From: Ascarosepion bandense | Lineage: Eukaryota > Mollusca > Cephalopoda > Sepiida > Sepiidae | Reading direction: 5' to 3' | DNA length: 64,000 bases | Assembly (NCBI GenBank): GCA_037127315.1 | Contig: JBBBDQ010001940.1 | Span: 808,501-872,500, forward strand | In this document: one piece after another, positions 29,167 through 38,670 of the stretch | Layout: every line of letters begins with the position of its first letter | Position numbering within the stretch: position 1 is the stretch's first letter | Translations under genes and position numbers: made by a program | Notes under the pieces: generated by a model | Seen by the model: only the letters and a program-made list of their open reading frames with translations | Databases searched by the model: none | Told to the model about the DNA's origin: nothing

Positions 29167-30300
29167 TGGTGAACCTCGACATCAAGGAAAAAAAAAAGAC
29201 ACACAGAGAAATTTTGATCTTATATTTAATAACACCCCAAATAACACCCAGTGAAATTTTTGATCACCCTACTTCATTGGTGACTCTGCAAAGAACACAC
29301 AGTAGAATTCTGATCACCCTCCTTCATTGGCAAACCTGCAAAGAGCACGCAGAGGACTTCTCATCTCTACATATTTGATAAAAAAATAAAAAAAAACATG
29401 CAAAGGAATTCTGATAACTACATACTGGTGACCATCCAATGCAAAGAAACACACTAATCAACCTTCCACTCACAACGAGATGTTGACCACAACAAAACAC
29501 TTAAACATCACTATATAAAATGGTGACTCACTTTCTACAGGACAAGAAAGAAAGGACAGAAGAAAAAAAAAGAAAGAAAGGCAGAGCCCCATACATTTGA
29601 AAAACCCTGTAGTCAAATTATATGCTGATACATTATTATCCTCTAATGGCAACTGGAAAATTTCAACAAACTCTCAACTCCAAAGATAAGTATCTCAAAA
29701 TATACCCTTTTATTCATGTTGAATACAATCATATAGGTTTATGTGAAACCAACTCTGTCAAATTGTTTTATGTTTTTAAACACTACTTTGTGTCCGACCA
29801 TTTAATATGCACATTTTCTTTCCTGATTATTCATCGAATCTCAAAGTTACATGCTTTTGAATAACTCTGACTTCAAATTATATGCTGATACATTATCAGC
29901 CTCTAATGAGAACAGTGTAATTTTAACAAACTCTGTTCAACATCAAAACTACGAACCCTTTTAATGTTTGATAAGCTGCTGATGACTTCAAATGTTTAAA
30001 ATTGTAAAGAAATTCTTTATTTTGTTTCGTCTTGAATAATACGTATTGTTATTTTCTCATTCTTATGTTATGTTAATATGACCTTTGATATGCAAAGAAA
30101 TTAAGCATACCTACTCTTATGGCTTTCAAACAAGATATTTAACGACAAAATAGACAATAATTATGGAAGCACATTTCAACCTATGATGGCAAAACAGCAA
30201 AACAAAACAAAAACTAATATTTGGAAAAACAACAACAGATACCACTACTACTTATTCATATACTAAAGCAGATTCCATCAAATGGAAAGGAAGTGATGCG
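29167..30300 (+). mobile_element. Leader/internal remnant downstream of the LTR, with internal duplications
   Basis: A unit of about 50 bases is repeated with variation from 29,225 to 29,430 (CTTCATTGGTGACTCTGCAA / CCTTCATTGGCAAACCTGCA / TACTGGTGACCATCCAATGC). A second duplication (AAATTATATGCTGATACATTA followed by CCTCTAATG) occurs at about 29615 and 29876. No gag or pol can be read. It is probably a retrotransposon leader. Confidence 0.45.
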
Positions 30301-30329
30301 GTGAATGCAAAAATAAAGTAACTCATTTA

Positions 30330-30780
30330 ATTTTGACAAATAGGAAAAAGTAGTGACCCCAGACTGAAAGAAAAAGACGAAGCCAAATTTTGCAATCTTA
30401 TGTTAAATTAAGTTTTCTAACCAATGAAAAGAAGCAATTTGCAAAAATGAGAGAAAAGTTAACAAGAACAAGCCTATGTGAAAAAGTAAATCACTATAAA
30501 AGAAAGAAATAAAGTCAAATCATCCAGTCAGATGGAAGCAGAAATTAGAGATAGCACTGTCAGGAAGTGACAAAAGAAATTTTAATCTGCCAACCTGGAC
30601 ATAAGATCCTGTTACACATTCATTCTCCTTCTCTTTCTCATGTGTTATTTTCCTTTACCTCTTCTTCTTTCTTTCCATTCTTGCTGTCAACAAAGAAGAA
30701 GACAACAACAACAAGCTATTTCAACTAACTCTTAAAAATGAATGTCAAGATAAGTACAATTTTCTTTTATTGCTTTAACA
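30330..30780 (+). mobile_element. Partial LTR of the same gypsy-like family
   Basis: A direct repeat of about 28390-28830 with roughly 90% identity by eye. It includes GTCAGGAAGTGACAAAAGAA and CTTTTATTGCTTTAACA, then stops abruptly at 30780 without the 3' part of the LTR. Confidence 0.65.
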
Positions 30781-30936
30781 TGTAACCTAATACAATCTGC
30801 TACATGTCCAGTAGTTGGTATCTAAACCAGCACTTTCAGCAGCCTTTCACAAGTGATGAGGATGCATGTCACTCTACAGAAAAAAAAGTCAAACCTGCCA
30901 AAAGGTTGGCGAACTTCTTATAGGAGTCAATGGCTA

Positions 30937-30937
<1 letters not shown>

Positions 30938-30974
<37 letters not shown>
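30938..30974. repeat. (TA)n tract next to the composite element's tail
   Basis: About 18 TA dinucleotides, directly followed by the T run that is the A tail of the minus-strand element. Confidence 0.9.
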
Positions 30975-30977
<3 letters not shown>

Positions 30978-31038
30978 TTTAATCATATCACCCCGAGCAA
31001 GGCAGTAATGCCACTGATGTGCAGGGGGCTACGTAAGA
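30968..31038 (-). repeat. LINE-type 3' tail
   Basis: Minus strand: GTAGCCCCCTGCACATCAGT, then TGCCTTGCTCGGGGTGATAT and GATTAAAAAAA. The 59-kb LINE ends GTAGCCCCATGCGCAATAGT … TGCCTTGCTTGGGGTGAGAT GATTAAAAAA. The minus-strand LINE at 2951 has the same tail. Confidence 0.85.
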
Positions 31039-31315
31039 GTGAAAAGATTGGAAAAGAGAAAGCCGGAAACCACATCCTGAACAGGGAACAAGGGATGAGC
31101 CTCTACACCTGTACAATAGACGTGGGTGGAGTGTGAACTGGGCAATAGTTTAGTCTATCTACTCCAATTGAGAAAAGAAAAAAAGTTAAAAAGAAAAAAA
31201 AATGTGAAAAGATTGGAAAAGAGAAAGCCGGAAACCACATCCTGAACAGGGAACAAGGGATGAGCCTCTACACCTGTACAATAGACGTGGGTGGAGTGTG
31301 AACCGGGCGATATAT
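31039..31315. repeat. 165-bp direct duplication
   Basis: GTGAAAAGATTGGAAAAGAG through GACGTGGGTGGAGTGTGAAC appears at 31039-31138 and again at 31204-31303, almost identical. This points to a recent duplication or a unit of the element. Confidence 0.9.
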
Positions 31316-31318
31316 ATA

Positions 31319-31388
31319 CTATAGTCATTCGCAGACAGATCTGTTTTGCTGTATCACAGCTCATCAGTACGGCTTAGACTCCAATCGC
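31319..31388 (-). ncRNA. Hammerhead-ribozyme motif, unit 1 (core base altered)
   Basis: Minus strand: GCCGTA-CTGATGA, helix II GCTG-TGATA-CAGC, then AAA where the consensus is GAA, then a helix III palindrome ACAGA/TCTGT, cleavage triplet GTC, then TGCG for helix I. The G12 position of the catalytic core is A. G12 is the proposed general base in hammerhead ribozymes, so this copy is expected to be inactive or much weakened. All other core positions are intact. Confidence 0.65.
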
Positions 31389-31463
31389 TTCCTAACCCAG
31401 GATTGAAACCCGACTGAATCGGCGTCAGTCAGCGATTCTATCCCTAGGCCATGAGCATCCGGT
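31384..31463 (-). repeat. tRNA-like region, unit 1
   Basis: Minus strand: box A-like TGGCCTAGGGATAGAATCG (31433-31451) and box B-like GGGTTTCAATCCTGGG (31396-31411), about 40 bases apart. The region is too diverged to fold as a standard tRNA. It is interpreted as a pol III promoter of SINE type directly upstream of the hammerhead fold. Confidence 0.55.
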
Positions 31464-31620
31464 AGAAGAAGGCAGGCTTTTTAGTGCATGTAAACATGCC
31501 CAATAGCTAGAGTGCTCCAATTCATTATCAAATGAGCAATGCGTAAATGCTGAAGTAGCTACTGTTTACAAAGTCTCCCACTCTTCCAGAGTGCTCAATC
31601 AGGGTGGGAGAGCGTAAATA

Positions 31621-31690
31621 CTATAGTCATCCACAGACAGATCTGTTTCACTGTATCACAGCTCATCAGTACGGCTTAGACTCCAATCGC
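31621..31690 (-). ncRNA. Hammerhead-ribozyme motif, unit 2 (core complete)
   Basis: Minus strand, in order: helix I 5' strand …AGTCTAAG-CCGTA; CTGATGA; helix II GCTG-TGATA-CAGT; GAA; helix III ACAGA/TCTGT as a loopless palindrome; C17 of the GTC triplet at + position 31636; helix I 3' strand TGTGG-AT-GACT. CCGTA/TGTGG pairs with wobbles, and AGTC/GACT pairs beyond an internal loop. Helix I is the open helix, so this is a type I arrangement. A loopless helix III is unstable in a single copy, and such ribozymes are known to work better as dimers, which fits the tandem layout. Confidence 0.7.
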
Positions 31691-31765
31691 TTCCTAACCC
31701 AGGATTGAAACCTGACCAAATTGGCGTCAGTCGGAGATTCTGCCCCTAGGCCACGAGCGTCCGAT
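31686..31765 (-). repeat. tRNA-like region, unit 2
   Basis: Minus strand: box A-like TGGCCTAGGGGCAGAATCT and box B-like AGGTTTCAATCCTGGG, at the same spacing and offset from the hammerhead fold as in unit 1. Confidence 0.55.
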
Positions 31766-31875
31766 AGAAGAAGGCAGGCTTTTTAGCGCATATAAACATG
31801 CCCAATAGCTAGAGTACTCCAATTCATTATCGAATGAGCGATGTGTAAATGCCGGAGTAGCTACTGTTCACAAAG

Positions 31876-31890
31876 TTATTCTTATTTATT

Positions 31891-31924
<34 letters not shown>

Positions 31925-31941
31925 AATAAATAAGAATAAAG
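31876..31941. repeat. Perfect inverted repeat around (TA)n
   Basis: TTATTCTTATTTATTTG-(TA)n-CAAATAAATAAGAATAA. The arms are 17 bases, outside about 30 bases of alternating TA. It directly adjoins the 5' end of the composite element. Confidence 0.9.
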
Positions 31942-32200
31942 AATAAAATTGCAACATTCAAAACATCAATTTAAAACAGTGCTCAATATAAAAATAGTGC
32001 AATGTTCTCATGTAATAATTGATAATATATATATATATATATATATATCTTAGAAGTAGAACAAACTAATGGGTTAGCAGTCCACTGCTTGTAGTGATTT
32101 AATTTATTAAGAGTGCTCGATACTTAGTAGAGCTTTATATATGGTAACATTTTTATTGTAAGTTTATAATAAAAACATAGTTTACTGCAACACAAAAGCT
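31942..32200. repeat. Repeat with AGTGCTC(A/G)ATA motifs and a (TA)n tract
   Basis: ACAGTGCTCAATATAAAAAT (about 31978) and AGAGTGCTCGATACTTAG (about 32111) resemble AAGTGCTCAATACATATA at 140-160 and AATGCTCAATACAACAG near 1880. The motif seems to belong to a dispersed element, possibly Penelope-like terminal repeats. (TA)n runs from 32025 to 32048. Confidence 0.4.
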
Positions 32201-33867
32201 GTTGTGTTTCAGTCAAGCAGTGATGATGACAAAATAAGAATGATAAAAGTCTGGCTGAAGAAAAAGGTATGCCTTTCATTAACAACACCATCCAAGTTCA
32301 GTTGTCTACATTTCTCAACAAAGAAAATTTCTACTGACTAGCAGGTTATTTTTTATATCAATAATCCAAATATCCATATTCCAAACAGTAAATAAACAAA
32401 AACCAAAGAAAACCTGGTTCTGCCTGTTATATAAATAATTTGTATCTACAAACATATGTATATGAATTCAAAAGAGTCAAAAAGGAGTAAAAATAGTCTT
32501 TAGTTGAGCTAGAGTTTTTGGTTTGTTGGTCCACAGTAAAAATCCATGGTGTAAAAAAGAATTTTAGTAGTTGACCCACAGTAAAATCTGTGGTTAAAAA
32601 AACTTTGATCATCAGCAAAGATTCACCAACCATTTCTAATGTTGTTTGAGATGTTTTGTTTGAAATCATTGATGCATGTTTCTTTCAGCATGTAAAAACT
32701 ATGTAGCCACATCTTCTCTCATGTTCAAATGGATTGGATTCAGTCGCATCTCTGTTGCTGAAAGTTAAAATCTGTGGGTTTTTATTAAAAATAAATTCTC
32801 AAAAGTAGGATTTCAGAAAAATAGGGTTTTATTTTTATTTGATCAAATATTTCACGTAATGTTACTTTCTAAACAATAGATGCTTTGATTTAAATGATAT
32901 GTGTTGTAGTGTGTGATCTTTTTGGCATATTTGTAAATATTGTCTGTTACTGGGTATAAGATAAAGTTTGGGTATACATTAATATGATCTGTATGTGGGT
33001 ATTTAATTATGTTGGAAAGAGGATTTGTTTCCTATATATTAAATTTTTTGTGGCACAGGTAGCAGAAAACTGGGCCTTTTGCCTCTACTTACATGTACAT
33101 CTATAGAATACCAAAATAAACTGCTCCTTTATCATATTTACTCTTTTCTGGAAGCAAATAAATACTATCAGTTAAAACTCTGGTTTCTCTAAGTTGCAAT
33201 AAACCTTGCTCTTGTCTTCAGATTTGACATGACATAAAATTAAAACAGATGTGCTTGGCCCTAGCAATTCAAACTGTTAGGCAGCAATTTCACATTTGGC
33301 TAAATGACAGGATCATGTGTTAACCTGATGCTTTTGTCACATGTCACAGAAGACGAGGCTAAGTTTGCTTTCACTTGCATATATATGTGTGTGTGAGCCT
33401 ATATTAAAAGAACCTTGTGTCATATTTGCTCTCATGCAGGGGCAAATAATAATTTCTCAGGTTGTGTCACTTATAGTGTAAGATAACCTCATACAAACTT
33501 CAGTGAATGTTATCTACACTGTTTGAATTTCATAAAAACTGTAAGAATAATTGTGTTGTGCATCAATGATGCAATGACTGTACATAAATATCAGTGATGC
33601 TTTAGCAAGTTTAAATAGAGTAACTGTTAATTTTCTACAACCTCTTCTAGGAGATTAACTATTTTGGATAATCATTTTTGAAGGTGTCTATTGTCAAAGC
33701 AGCTGAGAAAAGTTGTAAGAAAAAATGTGTTCACCATGAATTATCAGTAGAGAATTAAGTTCAGTATTCAATCATTCGTAACAGTCTGCTTGATAAAAAT
33801 GAAAAATTTCCTTTTCTTCATTGGGTTGTTACAAAGATGAGAAAAGGGTACTGGATGTGAACAACAA
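32201..33867. other. Non-coding, unassigned
   Basis: No gene seen. A weak local duplication occurs near 32530-32600 (CCACAGTAAAAATCCATGG / CCACAGTAAAATCTGTGG). Confidence 0.4.
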
Positions 33868-34335
33868 ATGCAAAGAAACACTGGTTATCAATTTGTCAAA
33901 GAAATCCCAACATTGAATGTGGCTTCCCTCTGTCTTTTCTATAAATATTTTCATGGTAATTGTTCTAATGAGTTTTCCTTTTTGGTGTCTTGACGATGTG
34001 AATTTAAGTGTACTACAAGATTGGCTACTAGGTCTCACCTTTTTACTGTTGAAATAGCTAGATGTAATCATAAATTCTGTTCTAATAGTTATTTTTTTCT
34101 TGCACTTCTTACCTGTGAAACTCTCTTCAAGTTTCTTGCTTCACTACTAACTACAATTTTCAAAGATTTTAAGTGCAATGTCAGTCACAATCTTCTATGT
34201 TCTGGAAACTTGTTCTTTTATTGTCCTTTCTTCTCACTAAAGTTTTCCACTCTCAGTAACCATTTGTATCTTAGTAGCATTATCACCTTGTTTGGAGTGA
34301 AAAGATTAAAAAAAATAAAAAAGTACTAAATGAAC
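33868..34335 (+). mobile_element. 3' fragment of the CR1/Jockey-type LINE
   Basis: The + strand encodes MATRSHLFTVEIARCNHKFC and SNSYFF, then IFKDFKCNVSHNLL, matching the C-terminus of the LINE ORF at 59-61.5 kb. It ends in CTTGTTTGGAGTGAAAAGAT plus an A-rich run. Only the last part of the ORF is present and it is frameshifted. Confidence 0.75.
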
Positions 34336-34439
34336 TTCAGCCTCTGTAACTCATTTAGTATTATTCAATTCATTTAGTATTGTTCTTTCAAAAATAAAAG
34401 CTGATAAATCAGTGATTTTCAAGTCAGATATTTATTTAC

Positions 34440-34760
34440 TCCCCTACAAGGATGTGATCAGTCAGTTAAGTGCCATACATGATACACCCTTGGCCGATCA
34501 TGTCTCGAAAGAGACATGACTGACTGGGCAGAAGATTATCCTGCAGTAAGTTGCCATTGCTTTCTGTGGTAGACTGGTTGCCAGCCAAGGCTATAGAACC
34601 CAATCTGTCCTGTTATTTAACCCATAACTGGAAGGAAGAGACGGATTAATACCTTTCCTAAGGGTATTTGCGCGTAAGTGAATGCAATGAATTCAACTGG
34701 AATTCGAACTTGGCTCCCCGATTTCTCATTCTGAGCCGATATCCACTGCACCACAAATGG
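34440..34760 (-). repeat. tRNA-derived SINE copy (no 5S head) with internal hairpin
   Basis: Minus strand: box A-like GGTGCAGTGGATATCGGC, box B-like GTTCGAATTCC, then the family body (TTAATCCGTCTCTTCCTTCC, GTTATGGGTTAAATAACAGG). A distal part contains the palindrome CATGTCTC-TTTC-GAGACATG. It lacks the 5S rRNA head of the copy at 5.4 kb but shares the rest. Confidence 0.75.
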
Positions 34761-34889
34761 AATTTCAAGTTTGCATGTTGGTGTATGGTAGTTGTGTATG
34801 TGTTCACATATAAACAATTAATATAGAAGCAACAAAACCTTGAGTTTCTGCTACAGACCATTTATCCTTTTGTTTTTCATTAAAACAAA

Positions 34890-35185
34890 TTTTTCTCTTT
34901 CTGGTTCAGAAATAAGTTAGGATAGGTAATGATAAGAATGGTTATAATCTTCAAGCTCAAGTCAGGTTTCAGCTGAGTTGGAAGAACAAAAGTCAAAGTT
35001 TTACTTCATGGGTAGAGCTGCAAAATACAACTGAATGGTATGAGTTGGAAAGTTTCTTTTTCTGGTCCAGACGTATATTAGGGTAGATTATGATAAGCAT
35101 GGTTATAATAGTCAAACTGAAGTCAGCTTTGTGCTGAGTTAGAACAACCAAAGTACAGGTTGTAGTTCATTGGTGGAAGTTTTGA
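34890..35185. repeat. Tandem duplication, period about 161 bp
   Basis: CTGGTTCAGAAATAAGTTAG … GATAAGAATGGTTATAAT (from 34901) recurs as CTGGTCCAGACGTATATTAG … GATAAGCATGGTTATAAT (from 35062). Function unknown. Confidence 0.7.
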
Positions 35186-35427
35186 GAAGCCCATGCAAAC
35201 ACTATGCACTGGAAAGTGGAAATAGAATTCAGTTGTTAGCCAACCAGAAAAAAGAGATATTTCCTAGTAGGGTTGACTTCATCTGCATTCTGCTACATCT
35301 TGGAATAAGAGGAAGAAAAAGAAAAGAAGGAAATGTTTGTATTTTTATAAAACTTAAGCAGCACCACCTAATAGGTGTTCAGTGAAGCCAAGTGAAGTAA
35401 TAAAATATCAGGTTCTATTATTGCTAG

Positions 35428-35672
35428 TGTTAACTTGTGACTTATCAGGAATTGAACCTGAGACCTTCTCATAACAAATTGTAGGTTGGTTTAATTTAAA
35501 TAAGACTGTTTCAGCCAATCAGAGGCAGGCTTGAGATTGTAGCGGGCATTACTTAAAACAAACACAAATTTGGTAAAAAAAAGAAAAAAAAAGAAAGAAA
35601 AAAGTCCTTTGCTTGGAGAGATGCTAACAATCTGAGCTATTGGATTAACTCTGTATCAGAGCTAATTTTACA
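35428..35672 (+). repeat. 5' LTR of the copia-type element
   Basis: Starts TGTTAACTTGTGACTTATCA and ends GCTAATTTTACA. The 3' copy has the same ends (TGTTAACTTGTTACTTATCA … GTTAATTTCACA). The minus strand carries tRNA-like box A and box B sequences (see findings). Confidence 0.8.
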
Positions 35673-35707
35673 AATTTGGCAGCAAAGTGTAGAGGCAAAA
35701 AAAAAGT

Positions 35708-36620
35708 ATGGCTTCAAAAATTAAAAATTAAATTTTGAGAGATGACCACAGTTTAGGGAGGACAAGAAGAACTCCAACCATATTTTTTTCTTTTACTGGA
35801 AAAGCATGTGAGGCTATCCTAGAAATGGATCTCAAAATCTTCAACCAGGAGGATGGTATGACAGACCTCTATGCCAAACTGGATAATTTGTTCAGAGTTG
35901 ATACAAACTTTGGCTGCTTTAATGGCATATGAGTCATTTGAAATCTATGTATGACCCAGAGATACTCCTTTACTTTATAGAATTTAACCATCTAGTTGCC
36001 AAGTTGAAGGAATTCAAAGTGTTTGCCTGAGCCAGTTTTGGCTTATCAAGCCCTGAAGAGTGCTACCCTCACCAATGAAAGGCTTGTTAAATCTACAGTT
36101 GAAGACTTGACACTAGATGTAATGTTAATACAACTGCAGAAAATAATGGCAAGCACACGTGTCTCTAACATCTCCAAGATCTAATCTGATAAAAAGAGAA
36201 AATAATGTTGTTATTCCAGATAAGTTACAGCGAACTACAGAAGTAAGAAACATTTTTGGTCAATAAATTTGGGTGTCTAAAACTAAAGAACATTAAAAAG
36301 TCAAGTAGGATACAGATACAGCATCAAGTCTCCAAGTGATAAAGGAAAAGTCACCCCCACCTGGATGTGATGATAGGCCCTCTAAATGTGCTATCTGTGG
36401 ATCATTTAAACATTGGGCTACAGACTGCCAACATTCTGAAGAAGAGATAGACAGTGCTGTACATGAGGTTAACGTCGTACTCATGAGCCAATTAGGTCAT
36501 GAACCAAATGTCTTGAACAACCCTACTTGAACAGACAATTGGTGCTGTTGTGCTGGATTCTGGCTGTTCTCAAACAGTCTACTGTATGACATGGTATGAG
36601 TGTTACCTGGATACTCTGTC
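35708..36620 (+). pseudogene. Copia-type gag, zinc knuckle and protease start
   Basis: About 35790-36110 gives a UBN2/copia-type gag (FTGKACEAILEMDLKIFNQE). 36336-36530 contains a CCHC knuckle, CAICGSFKHWATDC (C-x2-C-x4-H-x4-C). Then AVVLDSGCSQTVY near 36550 is the aspartic protease active-site loop (DSG). Gag binds and packages RNA, and the protease would cut the polyprotein. The frames are broken by stops. Assignment rests on motif order and family knowledge. Confidence 0.75.
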
Positions 36621-36984
36621 TTGAGTGATGAAAGATAAATTTAGGAGAACCAAAGAATGCAGCAAATTCAGGTTTGGCAATGGTGGTTTTTTTCCCATCT
36701 CTTTTACATGTGGAACTGTCTTGTGTACTTGGTGGTAAAAATGTAAAATAAGAGTCAATGTGGCTGATTCAGACATCTCTGCAAAGGTGCTATGAAGAAG
36801 GCCAATACTGTGCTGAATTTTTTCAAACACACTATAAAATTGTTTGATACCATGCAGAAATTGTTCTGCACAGATTCAAGACACTATTATGTACCCCTAA
36901 CAAAGGTTCTATCACAGAAGCAGAATGCTGAAGTGCTACTTATCAGTGTAAATAAAAAAAAAGTAGAAAGAAAAAATTAAATTG

Positions 36985-37930
36985 CTGAAAAATTACACCA
37001 TGAATTCAGCCACACCAGTGGTTTCAAATTAGCTTCATTAGCAAGGAATGCTGGTATAAGAGACCAAGAAATCCTTAAAATCATGGAGTTTCCCTCAACA
37101 TGTGACATTTGTTTAATTTATGAAAAAGCAGAACCAAGAGCATTGCCAGATTCTCATTAGCTACATGGTTCATTGAACAGATTGTGATGGATGTTAGACA
37201 TTCAAGGTCATAAGATGTGCCAAATTATCAATCATGGCACTAGGTATAGTGTTGCAGCTGAAATCCCTAACAATGAAAGCTCTTCCATTATTAAATGCAT
37301 TTTTAAATATTGGATTGCTTATTTTGGAACACCAAACTTTTTTGTTAGACAATGGAAGAATTTGATAACCAAGAATTTTGAGACATCGCTTAAAATCTAA
37401 ATGTGGTTGTAAGAACTGCTGCTCAGTCTCCCTAGAGTAATGGGTTATGTGAGTGTCATAATGCTGTTCTAGGAGATATGATAACTAAGACATTTGCTGA
37501 TGTTAAGTGTAATTTTGAGGTGGCTGTTGGGTGGGCCGTTAGTACAAAGAATGCAATGTGAATGGATACAGCCAAATAAATTGTTAGATAGGAACTCTAA
37601 TATTCTTACACTACTAAATAATAGACTTCCTGCTCTGAAAGAGATATCCACAAGTGAGCTAGTTGTCAACAATCTAAATGCAATGCATGCTGTTAGATCA
37701 TTTGTTGAAAATGAGTCTTCTGAAAACATAAGAGCCTTGCGATATCAAATATGATCAGCATTTCCACAGAAATATACCAAATATGATCTAGTATATTTCA
37801 AGAGAAATGAATCTGGAAAATGGATGGACCCAGAACAGTTATTGGATGGGAGGCTAAGCAGGTTCTAGTAAAATATGGAGGAACATATGTAAGAGTACAT
37901 CCTTGTCAGCTGATACACCACTCCAATCAG
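36985..37930 (+). pseudogene. Copia-type integrase
   Basis: The zinc-binding HHCC part is visible as HHEFSHTSGFKLASLARNAG and CDICLIYEKAE (about 36998-37130). The catalytic core follows in pieces: LDIQGHKMCQIINHGTRYSV (first Asp of DDE), KYWIAYFGTPNFFVR, and ASP-type motifs lost to frameshift. LDRNSNILTLLNNRLPALKE and NLNAMHAVRSFVENES follow, then a GGTYVRVHPCQL end near 37880-37915. The domain is disabled by stops. Confidence 0.75.
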
Positions 37931-38140
37931 ATTGAACCACCATTAGTTAAGTGATTCAGACACTGTTGGCAATCCAGAAGTGGTACATAAAATGTTACAG
38001 TCTAACCGAGGATGACATAGAGGAAGAATATCTAATGACAGAAGAATCTGGTAACAATGTAGATATTAGTCCCTTAACAAATGAAGAATTACCTGAAAGT
38101 TGTGAATCTACCTAAACCAGGACAAGTCGTGAATTACTGA

Positions 38141-38670
38141 ATGACTGACCAGACTAAACTGGATAACCTGAGAATAATCAGTAGAGCTGGAAAAGCCACT
38201 GATTCCAATAAATATTTCATGAATGTTGTTCAAGAGGGCAATAGACCCTTTTGCCTTGATTTTGAAAAGGCTGTTACTTCTTGGACACCTGTCTCAGAAG
38301 TAGATTCAACAGATCTAGCAGATACTCTTATATTATCTACATCTGATCTTTGTGTTGAGCAGGCGAAACAGTAGGAATTATCTAATTGGCTAAAAAATAG
38401 TCTATACAGTTGTTCCTGATGTGGGCAGAGTAGAATTGCTAAGTGATGGGTGTGCACAGAAAAAACTGCACAAGGCAATAATTGTTAAGGCCAGGCTTGT
38501 TGCTAGAGAATTTCAGGACAGAGATGCAGGATCTGTTAGATCTGATTCTCCCACCTACTTCAAAGAAGGATTTAGGATTGCTATAGCTGTGATAGCCTCA
38601 AAAGGTTGGTCTTGCAATTCTCTAGAAATAAAGACTGCTTTTCTTCAAGGTATGAAAATGGACAGACCTG
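38141..38670 (+). pseudogene. Copia-type reverse transcriptase, N-terminal part
   Basis: Contains KARLVAREFQDRDAG and then SLEIKTAFLQGMKMDRPV. In the family the palm motif is (M/I)D(V/I)KTAFL; here Asp is replaced by Glu, so a catalytic residue is altered. The reading frame is interrupted at 38670 by a solo LTR and resumes at 39384. Confidence 0.8.

Larger units (their letters stand above)
30968..31876 (-). mobile_element. Composite non-autonomous retroelement: two tandem tRNA-like/hammerhead units plus LINE-type 3' tail
   Basis: Read on the minus strand from 31876: unit 2 (31876-31621) and unit 1 (31620-31319). Each has a tRNA-like box A/box B region followed by a hammerhead-type fold. After them come two copies of a 165-base sequence (31315-31204 and 31203-31039). 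The end is a tail of about 70 bases (TCAGTGGCATTACTGCC, TTGCTCGGGGTGATATGATT, A run) almost the same as the 3' end of the LINE at 61650-61720. The element sits between two (TA)n tracts. Tandem hammerhead units resemble metazoan retrozymes; the tRNA-like heads and LINE tail resemble SINEs. Mobilisation by the LINE is inference. Confidence 0.7.

Noticed and set aside
30930..31136. Open frame starting with an Ile-Tyr run
   Set aside because: It translates a (TA)n tract and the antisense of a retroelement tail.
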